From Cyathus striatus (lineage: Eukaryota; Basidiomycota; Agaricomycetes; Agaricales; Nidulariaceae), in NCBI GenBank assembly GCA_025738555.1, contig JAOVFP010000024.1:1426001-1490000 (forward strand): a stretch of DNA of 64,000 nucleotides, given 5' to 3'. The translations under genes and the position numbers were made by a program. Position 1 is the stretch's first letter. Every line of letters begins with the position of its first letter. This document shows positions 28,838 through 41,172 of this stretch, in pieces. The notes below the pieces were generated by a model. It saw nothing but the letters and a program-made list of their open reading frames with translations, was not told the origin of the DNA and searched no databases.

Positions 28838-31059
28838 ATGCAAGATCCATTTCCATCAGTGAAATTTTCTATATTTGCACAATTTATTGAAGACAACTTC
28901 AGTTCAGAAATTAACTTGAATACAGTTATATTACTGCTATTAACATTAACCAACAATACTGATTTATTAAACTTACATGCAAGACAACAAAATCCATCAC
29001 TACAAGATGAACATGCACAAGTTCATACTAGTTGGATGAATGCATTAAGTAGAGCACTTTATGAAAAATTAAATGAAGATATTTACAAGTTGTTCACTTC
29101 AAATAAAAATACTGAAGTAGATGAAGAAACATGTATTGCAGAAGTTGAAGATGAATGCATTTTCAAAGATATTGAAATTAGATCCATATGATGAGCATGG
29201 AAGATTTACTGAGTGGCTTAAACTAATATCTCACTCTGTCATTGAGCCAATCTTTTTAATTTGCCCTGCATGTGCAGAATGTAATAATTGCAATTGTTAT
29301 AGAAGGTTATTAAGTCAGAAGTCTCAGTCTCATGATATTCCACATGTTTCATTGATCAAAGACAGTAAACAATATCTGAATTCTCATGTTCTTAGTGGCA
29401 AATGTAGTTGTTGCAAAGCAATTTATTATGCAGACCATAAAAGTGTAATTAATCCATTTAATTCTGCACAGCAGGACAGAATATACTTAAATCTGGCAAA
29501 GTACCTTAAAGTGGGAAAACAAGTTTGGGTTGATCATACATTTTCATCTGCTGTTGTAAATGCAATATACAGCTTTCATGCATCTGCATCTGCATTTTCA
29601 GAATTTTGGAATACAACATTTATTATAAATAAGGAAGGATCCAAGGCAATTTCATGCTGGCAAGCTTGGCAAGCATTTGTACAGGAATCTATTTGACAAG
29701 TTGCCTTGGGTTCTAATACTGTTTTGAAAATAGCTGATGGAACAAAAATTGATGATGTAACTAGACATGCCTTTACACATTTGGGAGAAGAAGGTATTGT
29801 ATGAAGTGCAGAAAATCACCACTGCAGTGAATGTACACAGAGATACAAAGCTAATGCCAATATAATTACACCTGATGATCCAGCTGCAGTAGCACAAGTA
29901 GATGAAAACCAAAACATACCTGCATTAACAGATAGAGATGCAGATAGAACAGCTAGAGATACTGCTGAAGCAAGATATAATGCTCAAAATGCAATGAATG
30001 TTGATCCAAGTCCAAATGAGAGCTTAAATGAGAATTCAGCACTTGTAAATATGGTTGTTGTAGATGGCATTGTTATGGGACCTGCTCATTGTGCCATAGA
30101 GAACTGTACTCAAGATCTAGTCAATGCAAGACAAGGTGTTTTCTGTGCTATGCATGAAGTACTACACAAAAATTTATGCAGAGTAAATGGCTGCAATAAA
30201 AATCTAGTTCAAAATACAAAGGCATGTGAAGAGCACCAGCAAAAGTGGCAATCACATTTCACAAGATTTGGCAGACAGTCATTACTTGGTGTCCAAAGAA
30301 TATTACAGTATACTCAGAAAGAATGACTCCCATGGTTACCTCAGATCAATAGACAAGTTCAACCACATGATATTATGAGCTCCAGGGAGGAAAAGAAAAA
30401 AAAGGACTACTTTTCTCCATCACAGTTTTATTGTGTTGAAACAATCTGTGCACCATGTGGTGTAGTCCTTGCTTGGGCAAAGTTTGATAAGTCTGAGTCT
30501 ATGGATCAAATATTTGAATTTTTAGAAAAAGTATTTCCAACAGAGGATGTCCAGCCAAGTTATGTATGCATAGATAAAGCCTGTGTTCTTCTCAAAAGTG
30601 CAGCTACAAATGGGAAATGGATAGAGTGGAAAAATACAACATGATTTGTTGTTGACTCTTATCATTATATTAATTATAGCGTGACTGATTATATATGTCG
30701 TAAATGGTGTAACCCAGCACCATTAAATGGATCTGCTCCAAATCTAGTTGTGGTTGAACATGATGTGAATGGTGTTCCACATTACAAATGTGCATTTAAT
30801 ACACAAGTTAGTTTTATATTCTTATAATTGTATAACTATTACTAATTAGTAACATAAGGCATGTGAGCAATTAAATGCATGGATAAGCAGCTTCCAAACA
30901 ATGTTGAACAGAATGACATTATCTAATTTTAACTGGACCATGCACACACTATTGTTTTTACACACACAAAGGGTTATAAAGAGGCAACAAAAGAAAGATC
31001 AAGTGGTAGAAGAAGATGACAATGAGGAAATAGGAATTGATATAGAGAGGGATGACTAA
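28838..31059 (+). pseudogene. decayed KDZ-like transposase with Cys clusters
   Basis: One long reading with a frameshift near 29190 and in-frame stops at 29694-29696, 29804-29806, 30324-30326 and 30642-30644, all TGA. A 52-bp intron (30807-30858) restores CAFNTQ/ACEQLNAW. Features in order: a helical N-terminus; a first cysteine region (CPACAECNNCNCYRR, then GKCSCCKAIYYADHK); AFSEFWNTTF; HHCSEC; a second cluster (CAIENC...GVFCAMHEVLHKNLC, VNGCNKN, CEEHQQKW); then CAPCGVVLAWAKFDKSES and PSYVCIDKACVLL. These resemble the CxC5/CxC6-type cysteine clusters of basidiomycete KDZ transposases. The family call rests on that pattern and lacks a database check. Confidence 0.6.
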
Positions 31060-32400
31060 TACACCAAGTGCTGCTAAGTAGTATAGGTTAGTACAATATT
31101 TGTTGTTCATTTTCAATATATGTGTTTGATGCTAGTTGTATCATTAAAATTCATGTATAAGATAGACAACTCCATGTAAATTTTATGTTGATTCTATATA
31201 AGGCTTATACATATCAGACATCATGAACTGTTCATAAAGTTCACTAGACTCCATGTGTACTCCATGTGGAGTATACATAAACCTCTACAATGTTCTTCAC
31301 ATATGAATGAGGAGCGTATGTGGACTTTTATTACTACATGTGGACTCCATGTGGGTGCAATGTGGAGTAAATATGAATTTTAATCTATGTGTAAAGTTCA
31401 TATATACTCCACATGGACTCCATATGGAACTATGTAGACTCCACAAGGAGTTTACATGGAATTTATGGACTCAATGTGGACTTTACATGGACTCCACATG
31501 GACTCCATATAGAATTTAAGGAGGCTACTGGAGGCTACATGGAGTCCATGTATACCTGTTGGGGAGTGTAAATTACTGACATAGAGAATCTTTGTCAATT
31601 TATTGCAAACATTTTCAAACCCTTCACTGTTGTAAATCTCCTTTCTGGTACTCATGAATACTTCTCACTCCTAGGTGTGCTGTAGGATCATTGACAAACA
31701 TTTTTATATAGACTGCAACATTATGGGTACTAGCTGAGTTATGCTTTTGAAAATATTGTATGTCACACCCCCTTATATTCTTTCTCTTGCTTACACCCCC
31801 ACCAACTTTTAGTTCACTCATTTACAACTGGTATGTCAGAAGGGGGGAAGGATTGTTATTAATGGTGTGTGTCAAAGGGAAGGGCTGATTATTTCTGTAT
31901 GTTGCACTACTCCTTTTGCTTACACTTTCACTGACCAATAGCTTTATGCACACTTGCTCATTTTTGGTATGCCTGAAGGGACTGAAAGGTGGTTGGTAAG
32001 AGTGTATGTTAAATAGAAAGGCCAGGGTATATTAGTTAGTATACTTAGATATGTGTGTAGTATCATACAAAATATATATCCTTTTTTTATTCTACTGGCT
32101 GCAATTGGATCTCCTGCAATAGTGACATTTTGGTTGCCTACATACATACAGTAGCTGCAATAGACAAGTAGTCTACATTTCTAAAGGCTCAATTACATGG
32201 AACTACCAAGCCATCACTTTGGCTATGTAGATCTATGTAGATCTATGAGAAGATGGTGTGAGTCTATATGGATCTACATAAAGGGGACTTTCCAATAAGA
32301 GATATGAATGCTATATAGCCTACATAGCTCTATATTACTATCTCTTTTATTTCTGATGCAGCACCATGCTAGTTTCCACTGGGCTTAGGCACTTGAGTTC
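31060..32400. repeat. minisatellite and duplicated blocks
   Basis: 31190-31560 is a cluster of ACTCCATGTGGA/GGAGTCCAC variants like 21160-21470. About 31757-31860 and 31895-32000 look like two diverged copies of one block (both with GCTTACAC, CACTCATTT/GCTCATTTTTGG and GTATG(C/T)C..AAGGG). The rest is unassigned. Confidence 0.45.
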
Positions 32401-33115
32401 AGTAGAGTTCAGGTAGAGTCTAGATAGAGTCCAGTTGCTTGAGTCCAGTAGACTCCAGGTGCAGTCCAGTTTCTATCTGGAGTCCACTTGGAGTCCATGT
32501 AGAGTCTATAATTTTCTCTATATAAAGTCCAAGTGAAGTCCAAGTACTGTACTGGAGTGTATGGAGGCAATGGACCTTCAAGTGTGATATGATTTTGCAG
32601 GCACAACGCTGGCAACCGGGCTTAATTTTGCATTACAAATTTCCGAGTTGGCAACTAAAATTCGATTTTTCGCAATTTTTTTCGGATATTATGTTCAAAA
32701 CTAGCTTGTCACACTATCAGTGTTAGCAACCAGGCCTCCATTATGCATGACGAAGGGTGATTTTAGCAACGCAACCGGGTCAGCATTATGTGTGACAGTT
32801 GCCTCCATACACTCCAGTACAGTAGAGTCCAAGTGGAGTCCAGGTAAAGTTCAGTTTGTATTTGTTGTTATTTGTGTATAATAATAATCTTAAAGTGTCT
32901 AAAATAGTAGTTGCATATTACTTGAAGTTTAAATTGAGTCCAGATGATGTCTATCTGAAGTCTAGTTGACTAAGTCCAGTGGACTCCAGGTGTATTCCAG
33001 TTATTTCTGGACTCTACCTGATCTTTACCTGGAGTCCAGCTGAATCTATCTAAATCCTACAATTTTTCTATATATAAAGTCCAGGTGGACTTCAGGTGGG
33101 CTCCACCTGATTCTG
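32401..33115. repeat. GAGTCCAG-type degenerate minisatellite hosting a MITE
   Basis: Variants of GAGTCCAGT, ACTCCAGGTG and AAGTCCAAGTG in both orientations. The array is interrupted by the 280-bp TIR element at 32545-32824. Confidence 0.6.
32545..32824. mobile_element. 280-bp MITE with 26-bp perfect TIRs
   Basis: The left TIR 32545-32570 and right TIR 32799-32824 are exact inverted copies by eye (TACTGTACTGGAG... outermost). It has no coding capacity. The interior has many CpG (AACGC, CAACCGGG, TTTTTCGC) unlike its surroundings, so it is young. If TA is the duplicated target, the family would be Tc1/mariner-like; this is uncertain because the flanks are repetitive. Confidence 0.75.
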
Positions 33116-33489
33116 TGGGGCAGTGTAATGACCTCAGTATGAGTGAAGTGAATGATCAGGAGTAAGTCAAGTTCAATTTAAGCTGAAGCTTGAGCTCTAT
33201 AGCCCAAGTTCCTACTGTTTAAATACAAACTAGTTCATACTAATAATAAGTGAAAGTGAGTCATAATGCTGCACATTGACTGTGCATTGCTGTGGTGCAG
33301 TAAGAAGAAAGAAAACTAAGTATAGTGAAATGACTCGAAGTGAGTCATTATGAGTCAAAATCATGTAAGTAAAGTGTCATATGTTTGGTATCAATGGTGA
33401 TGCCAAACAAGTCAATGAAAAGAAAAGAAAATATATATAAATAGATAGGCTCAACAAAGCCCATCTCATGATATCATGTGGACCCTTCC
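33116..33489. other. unassigned
   Basis: AT-rich, with GTGAAGTGAATGA and AGTGAGTCAT-type words. No feature called. Confidence 0.35.
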
Positions 33490-33497
33490 ATATGTGG

Positions 33498-36400
33498 TAG
33501 GGCTGCCAACTGTACCATATATGGTATACGGCCATATTCTGGCAGCTACTTTACGAGTGTTTCTGTACTGGATCCCGTACCGTAAAGTGAAAATTTGAAC
33601 TGCTTGACGGTACGGTATAGCATTATGGACGGCCATATTACGGTATACGGCTATGGAGATTTAGTTTCTAAGTTGCCTGTTCATTCGCATTTTTGTTATT
33701 TAATAAAATAGAAGTACATGACATTGTAGTTGAAAAGTACATGTTAGTCTAGTTCAATAATCTCAGCACGAAGAAGGCGAAGGCGCTGTTTTACCAACAT
33801 TAGGCATCTAATAGTATCAGACTTCAGGCTGGAACGTCTAAGTGAAATAGTATCATGTCCACCAGAAAAAATGTGCTCGACAGCAACAGCTGAACCTAAT
33901 GCATATGAATATTGTAAACAAATAAACTGAGTAGTTAAACCGTACCTGGAATCTCTAGAATGTCAAGAGCCAGGCGAGATAAGAAAGGAAACTGAAAACG
34001 ACGACTATGCCACCACTGAACTGGATTACAGGTACCGAAGTCCTCCTGTGGGAGCGCAAAATACTGCTCGAGCTCATCAACTCTAGCTGGCGGCTTTCAA
34101 TAAAAGCATGCTGTAAAGTTCTCTACATCGGAGGTGGCAATACTTGAAGGTTCTGCTGCTGAAGATTGTCCTCTGGTGAGAGAATTAGAAGCTAAATCCT
34201 CTGCTTTAAAGTAATTGTTGCGGTAGTAGCTTTGGAGGGACTGCTTCACTTCAATGAGATATGCCAAAAGTGTGGGATCATCATTGTAATCGAACTCAAG
34301 ACCAGCATATGAAACACGAGGATCTAGAACTGCAAAATAATACAAGTAAGTGAGTGATTATAGAAATAAGGGAAGCGTGTACGAGCAGCCCAGGTATATA
34401 ACGGAGATTGGTCAAATTTTTCATAATATTCACTAAGTTTTTGATGAGCTTCCACTAGGCCATTCTTGAGGTTTGCTGGAGCATCATCAGGAAGCTCCCA
34501 TAGAGTATCCTTTAGTTCGCTTTGAAGTCCATGGAAAATAGCTGCTGTTTGAGATACCATGGGCTGCTTCGTGATCGACATTTGTGTGGTTGCTGAGCAA
34601 AATTTCTTCAGCCACCTAGTGACTAACGTGATAGCTTCCCAGTCTTCATCAGATAGTTCAAATGCTCGAAAATCACGGTGTGTAGCAAATATATCTATTG
34701 CAGCACAATATTCTAATGCACGCTCTGGAAAAGTATTAGATAGAAAATGGTGTAGGATAATAATAAAGCTCACAAAGCATCTGATGAGTCGACGACCATC
34801 TTGTCTTCACATCTAGTATGAGCATTAAAGGGCTTCGATTATTTTCGTTGGAATTCACTCCAGCTACACGAGTCCAGTTTTCGCACTGTTGGGGACTAGA
34901 GCATACAGCTCGGATTATTCTACGAAGCTGTAATGATTTAACAAACTGCGTCACTCAGTTTAAATAATTGATGTTAAGTACCTTTCCTATGGCTTCGCAG
35001 GGATTGATTGTACTCTTCCGGGATGTTGCTGACTGATCCTGAGAGGAGTCATCCTCACTCTCTGGATCTAACAAGGCTGTGTCGTCGTCTGCGGAGCTTT
35101 GAAGTGAAGCAGTTACAGATTCTTGATATATTCCGCCCCTTGAAGTTGCCTTCCGACTCTCTGTGGAGCTCAGTGCACCTATATTTTCCAACAGCTGCAA
35201 TAGACTATTATTAATTTTTATAAGATGATATAACATGAAGGGATAAACGAACCTTAACGGCAGCAAGATGAATTGTGTGTGGCATGCACCGTAATCATGA
35301 AAACTGTCCATCAAACGAAGTAGAGCCGTTTTTGTCAAATCGATTCTTGAGAGACACAATCATGGTGTCATTATTTGTAGCGTTATCCATGACAAACGCC
35401 AATATCTATTTGCAAGACAAAACTTATGAGTGTCCGAAAATCTTTAATTATTATCAACATACCTTCTCGCTGTTGTTTAAGCCATAAGTGTTGAGAGTAT
35501 TCCAAACAATGCTTGCCATGTTTTCACCTGTGTGTTGTCCCATAAGCTCTTGAAAATCGATTAACAGTTCCTCTAATATTTAATCAGCAAATGAACACAT
35601 GTTGAAGTTATTAGAGTCCTATACCAGATTGTCCATCATTCGTAACATAATGTGCAACAATCGCTAGAAAAGCTATCTGGTTGCTCGAAGTCCAAGCATC
35701 AAGCGATATGCTGACTTTGGCGTTAAGATTCTGATAATATCAATATTAGTTGTTAATGTTTGCAGATAAAATTATAATGTACTTTGAACATTTCTTTCAC
35801 TGAGCTGACTGTATCTTCACCCATCTTCATAACTCAGGTTCGAATAGTGGTACGTCCTGGAATTTTAAAGGTCGAAGTTCCTCGAAAATGCGTATAATTG
35901 AGAAGTTCACGAAATTCTGGCTTCTCCACCTCATCAAATGGCTGATCACAGGAAACTACCCATTTGACTAGCAACTCTACGAAGGTTTCCTGTTGCCACT
36001 CCCCCTAAAATTCATTTAATACCACATATTAAAAGTGAACCAGTGAATCAGACGTACCCTTGCTTTCAAAGCTTGCTGTTCGAATGCACGCACAATATTT
36101 TGCGATGCTTTCTCAAGCTTCATAAGATAGTTATTGCCGCCCACAGAGTCCATGGTTACCTCCCCAGAAGCTAACAGCTTTTCCTCCAATGTGGGAGGAC
36201 CAGATCAATTATATAGGATGTTATATAACCTGTGCATTGAAGGAAACTTTTTCAAATGCCCAGTTAGTCCTAAGTAAAAAACAGTTAAGATAAATTCATA
36301 GAATGTATAAAGTCGAAACATACCATTAAGACTGTGTCTCATCTTCGGAGTTATCTTGAGAATAGAGCGATTACCGTGATAGCACTGGTAATAGCGAGTA

Positions 36401-37912
36401 CCCTCTTCCTTCTCACCATTTCTTCCGTGGGTAACTTCTTCATAGAACAAATAAATCGGATTAGTCTTTCCATGCTAAAATAGTATTGTAAATCTTAGTG
36501 AATGCTTTTAAAGTTTGACACTTACGGTTTGAATAGGTACAGGTGGAGACACAGTACTATCACCAGAACTCGTACCAGTAACTATGATGGTGCTGCGACT
36601 CTTTTTCGGAGCTGGACGAGGCAGGTGGTGAGTTTGAGGGTTTACGGCCGACTGAGCACGTTTGCGCTTTGATTTCTGAGACACTAGTTTCGATGGCAGC
36701 GCATCAGCAAGCTATTTGAAGATGAAATATGTCAGAATACGAAAACAATTTAAGTGAATTACACGTACCTCCTTATTACTGATTCTATGTGATGCTTCTA
36801 ATGTTTCTTCCTCCTCTTCATCGCTGTTGTTCTTGTCCTCATTGTTGTCGTCGTAATCCTCATTATCTGAATCGTATAATAGCTCAGGAACATCGTTGGT
36901 GGCTTCGACCTCAGTGGAATCCACATTAATGGTAGGTCCATCAGAGCGCAAAGCCTTTCCTTTACTTTGCTTCACAGAAGGTGTGTTCGGAAGTGTTGGC
37001 TTACCAAACTCATCAACCTTCTCTGCGTCAATGTATTCTTGCATGCGTGCATTGTTTCGCTTGCGGTGCCCACGTCCAAGTTGCCCTACAATGTTACATT
37101 AGTTTAACATCGTTACTCATAACCAACTAAGACATACCTTGACTGGGAGCCTGAGCACAATGTGCAACATTCAGAAGAGCCTGAGCGGTATCTTGAGCCA
37201 GATCATCGTCAGACATAATGTAAAACAATGGGGGCTCGAAGTATAACTGTTATTGTACAGTATCCATAGTACTACTTATATGACTTTTGCGGTCTAGTGC
37301 TTTCACGATATCAACAGCTTTGAGGCTCAGAACACAGATAACTGCGCCCTGATAAGCACTCAACCAATAATATCATAGAACGACAGCGCAGCAGGAGATG
37401 AAACGAAAGATATGAGTAAACACACATTGCTGAAGGGCTCACGAGTGGATAAAATCTTGGAATTTCAAATACCTTTTATCATGGCAGTGCATCATGTTGC
37501 TCAAATGTTGCTCAATGGAGCATGTATTCACTATAAACGAATATGCTGCCAAGTTTTCTGAAGATAAGATCACTTGAAACAAGTCAGTTGATAGTATTTG
37601 GCCACCAGAAATTGAAATATTGGAATTTAGTAATGTCTTGGAAGAGCCTTTCATATGGTAAGACCACAATAGAATGTGATAACCATATCCTAACCGCATC
37701 CGCAGTTGTCCATGTGGGCTTACATAAACAGCTGAAATATACGGACCATAAGTCAGTTGTATATGGCCGTTAGAATATGGTATACTACGGCACACAACCA
37801 TCCCATGTACCGTACCGTCAACTTTCTCTCTGAGACTGATATCGGTATGGTACCCGTCACTATATTATGGGCACCATATAACCGTAATGTACGGTAACGG
37901 TTGGCAGCCCTA
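33498..37912 (-). mobile_element. hAT transposon, copy 1
   Basis: 4415 bp bounded by TAGGGCTGCCAAC and its complement, with a perfect 8-bp duplication ATATGTGG (33490-33497 and 37913-37920). Terminal regions of about 170-250 bp carry many CGGTA/TACGG/CGGCCATAT words. It encodes the transposase on the minus strand. Near-identical to copy 2. Confidence 0.95.
33744..37216 (-). pseudogene. hAT transposase, copy 1 (three nonsense codons)
   Basis: Multi-exon minus-strand gene; start MSDDDLAQDTAQALL at 37216, stop 33744-33746. Domain order: acidic N-terminus (NSDEEEEETLEASHR), basic segment, BED-like finger (YYQCYHGN...HLKKFPSMH), catalytic blocks SISLDAWTSSNQ and FVMDNATNND, the CMPHTIHLAA block, a helical insertion region, and the C-terminal hAT dimerisation region (NPVQWWHSRRFQFPFLSRLA...IFSGG). 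Three in-frame TGA (34097-34099, 35295-35297, 35834-35836) correspond to CGA in copy 2. Without them the gene would be intact. Introns are short GT-AG. Confidence 0.88.
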
Positions 37913-37920
37913 ATATGTGG

Positions 37921-40900
37921 GCACTTGAAGGGTATGTTGTGAGATGGGCTTAGATGAACATCTTGAAATAACCAGGGCAGTGCAAGATTTGAAACTAAAT
38001 TAGCCTTAGAGCCCTCAGGTTCAAACTGGGGGCATACCATTATTAGAGACAAAATCTTCATACTGTTCTGCTGTATCCAACCATGTAATTTTTGTACAGA
38101 TTCATTAAGCACAACAGCTATAAAAGTATAAAAACTATGAAAGTCTCTGTTACTAGTAGTTTCATGCAAAGACTTCAAACAATTTGAATAGGTTTCAAGC
38201 TTAAATTACTGGTTTGATGGAAAGTGTCACCAATAAGTGAGTCACAATACACATGACTATATGCACATATCAATTTGGACATGTCCCAAAGCTATCTAAA
38301 GATCAACACAAAGCAATTGCAATGTGATTACATCCTTCATTGTCTTCATTTATTGTCTTCATTTATCATGAAATGCTCCACATGTCAGAGAAGAATAAAG
38401 AAACTAATCCTAAAGTCACATGTGTTATCAAAGTACTCAAAGAAGTTGGATATCACTTGGGCAATGAATTTGTTCATGCTTTTTATAATTCTAAATTACA
38501 TGCTGTTCAAGCTCTTTGCTATCAAGAGAAGGCCTCCTTTTGCCTGCATGTATTTTGGATGCATAGAGTCATAATGTTCCCAAAGAACCTCAAAGTCATA
38601 TTAATCAAGCAGTTACACAGACTGTCATCAATATAATTACTGCAGAGTCAACAAAGGCTTGCTATGATGATACACTGTGGCTTTCACCTTCAGGTCTTTC
38701 AGTATCTTGACAACAGAATTTGGACTGGACAGGATACAAAACTCTTATAGTGCACTCTTTCCCTGCTTTACTTTACTTCTCTCTGCCATTATTACAGCAA
38801 TAATGACTATTAAAGGAAAAATAATATAGAGAAAATTGGAAAAGATATTATGGCTCCCAGGGTATGTGATTTATGAGATGCATGCTTCAATGCATTGAGC
38901 CCTGTCAACACAGTAGCAGGCTGGCAGCCAAATATTGATCACTCTCATTGGTCAGGCTAGAGTGACAATCTAGACTGTGTGACTCCAGTAAATAAAAATA
39001 TATCTTATGTAATGTACACTTCATTTGCCAATCTAATGATTTTATTTGCTTTGCACTGCCCTGCTAAAACCTGGAGTTTAGTACAAGACCATCCACTGAG
39101 GTGGACAGATCCACTCACATGGATATCTTGGGTGAGACTATGTAGATAGAAGGAAAAAATGTAACAGGATGGTTGATGTAAGGGGAATGATCACTGATCA
39201 GAGGGGTCATAGTGGGCAGGAAGGGGGGTAATGGAGAGGGGAATGGGAGGGGAGGAATTTGGTGGAGAGGGCAAGTAAGGAAGTATGAGCAGGATCTGTA
39301 GTGTACTGTAGTGTACAGATATATCTGTACATACCAGAAAAGTACCAAATACAAATTATACAATCCTTGTTTTATTTTAGTTATAAATGGATCTGACCTG
39401 TTCTCACTTCAAAAAGTGGGATATTTACAAGAATTTCTGAAAATTACAGAGCATCAGAAGCTCCTGTAATTTTTGGATATCACTGAACCAGACCTGAGCA
39501 ACTTTTAAGTAGCTGGGATGTGGTAATGAGTCCCCTGTTACAAACAACTATACTGAATTGGGTATTAGCACAAAGATTTGACACATCATGTGACTGGTTC
39601 ACAAGCCAGTTTGAATGATACCCAGGCACTCAGAAGGTGCTTATATGGCAATCCTTTGTGCAATTCTTCTGTGCTTGCATTTATACATGCAAGCTTTCTA
39701 GATAAATTGGATGTATCACTACAGTAAATAATAAATTAAAATATATGTCTATATTTGATTTATTAATGTATGTAGACATTAAACTGTTGCTTATAAACAG
39801 TAAGTACTTACAATATCTAATGATATGGCAGCATCGAGTATAATCTATTACTATGGAAATATATGTGTTACAATTCAAGCTGGTCTCATGATATCTTGAT
39901 AATGTGATGAGTCAATCATGTGACTTGTCACTACATGTGTAAGTCATATGATGAAGTCAAAGTCTAAACAGTTGTTCTTGTTGTACACACTAATGGACTT
40001 GGTGGCATTCTCACAGTAGTCACTTGAGAAGCAAATAGAAGTAGCAGTATTCTGAGGTTCTGTGATAGAGAAGAGGGGTACCAGCTATATTGGATGATAG
40101 CTAAACTAAGATCAAGCTGAGGAAGCTTGATTGGAATACATGAGCTATTTATACAATACTTCTATGGTCTGTGCACTAAAGCAATGCTACCTCATATATT
40201 AATAAAAAGGTCCATGCACTTGGTATGACAAACCAGAGGTGCAGTCATCAGGTATCATAAAGGTGAAACATGTTTCATGTAAGATGAAACACAGCTGAGT
40301 AAAAAAGTCTCTGCTTGTAGTATGACAAACCAGTGAAGCAAGGGGTAAGGGGTAAGGGGTAAGGGATGATGAAGATGAAACAGATGGATAAGTAGGAAAG
40401 ATATAAATAGAAGAGGATGAGTAAGTGGCATAAGTATAAATAGAGCAGGTCACATGAAAGGAAGGGGGTCTGGTGGGGTAAGATGGAAAAAATGTAACAA
40501 TATGTATTTGTGTAGTGTTGAGAAATGAATTAGATATAAGTGAAAATAATTATACTGTTAGTAACATAACTGAATCTTAGTTACTATTTACTGGTGATTT
40601 ACTGTAAGGTGGTAGCACAATTATCTACATAAATCTATAAATGTGATAAAGTTCTTACATATAGTACTTTCTATTTAGCAAAGAATGCAACAACAGCAGC
40701 ACAATGTGAATGCTATAGTTATTGTTTTTGATATAACTAATAATTTGTGTTGAATACAAGTTGAATAAGCAAACACCTTGAGTCTGACTTGCCTCTTGCT
40801 TTCCATTAGACCACATTGACATTTATTCACTCAGCAGCCACCACCTTGCCACCAAGGTCATACACTCATTTTACAGCAGGGTAAATATATTTTACATATT

Positions 40901-41164
40901 GTACTTTACATATTTCATTATGCTGTCTCTTTCTACATACTAAATGTTCTTGTACTGTGCTGCACAGCACACTCTGTGGCACACATCCTCCTTCTTATGT
41001 AGTTTATTACTTTATCTTGAAGTAAAGGACTCATAGCATTTATAAGCCTGTGTACTTTAGCTAGTACACCTCAGACATTGTTCCCAATGCTGAGGTGAGT
41101 TTTTTTACTTGTACATACTGTATCATTTATTTACAATTATCTACTAGGTGAATCACTTTAGGAG
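37921..41164. other. spacer between the two hAT copies, with coding scraps
   Basis: About 3.2 kb. The plus strand at 38340-38636 is open for 98 codons (KETNPKVTCVIKVLKEVGYH, NEFVHAFYNSKLHAVQALCY), which looks like part of a real protein of unknown family. The minus strand at about 37960-38178 reads VQKLHGWIQQNSMKILSLIM and ALPWLFQDVHLSP, again unknown. A short (GGGGTAA)n run is at 40341-40365. Otherwise AT-rich without features. Confidence 0.4.
38340..38636 (+). pseudogene. 98-codon coding remnant, unknown
   Basis: Protein-like composition with a Leu/Val/His-rich middle and CYQEKASFCLHVFWMHRVI. No domain recognised. It may be a fragment of a mobile element gene or an exon; no partner exons were found nearby. 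Confidence 0.3.
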
Positions 41165-41172
41165 GTACTTAC

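Noticed and set aside
30375..30644. A separate small gene
   Set aside because: It is one segment of the KDZ-like transposase reading, delimited by TGA nonsense codons.
36896..37102. Ser/Cys-rich open frames opposite the hAT transposase in both copies
   Set aside because: Antisense shadows of the transposase exon.
40341..40365. Telomere-like (GGGGTAA)n run
   Set aside because: Only about three units, interstitial, and not the usual TTAGGG fungal repeat.
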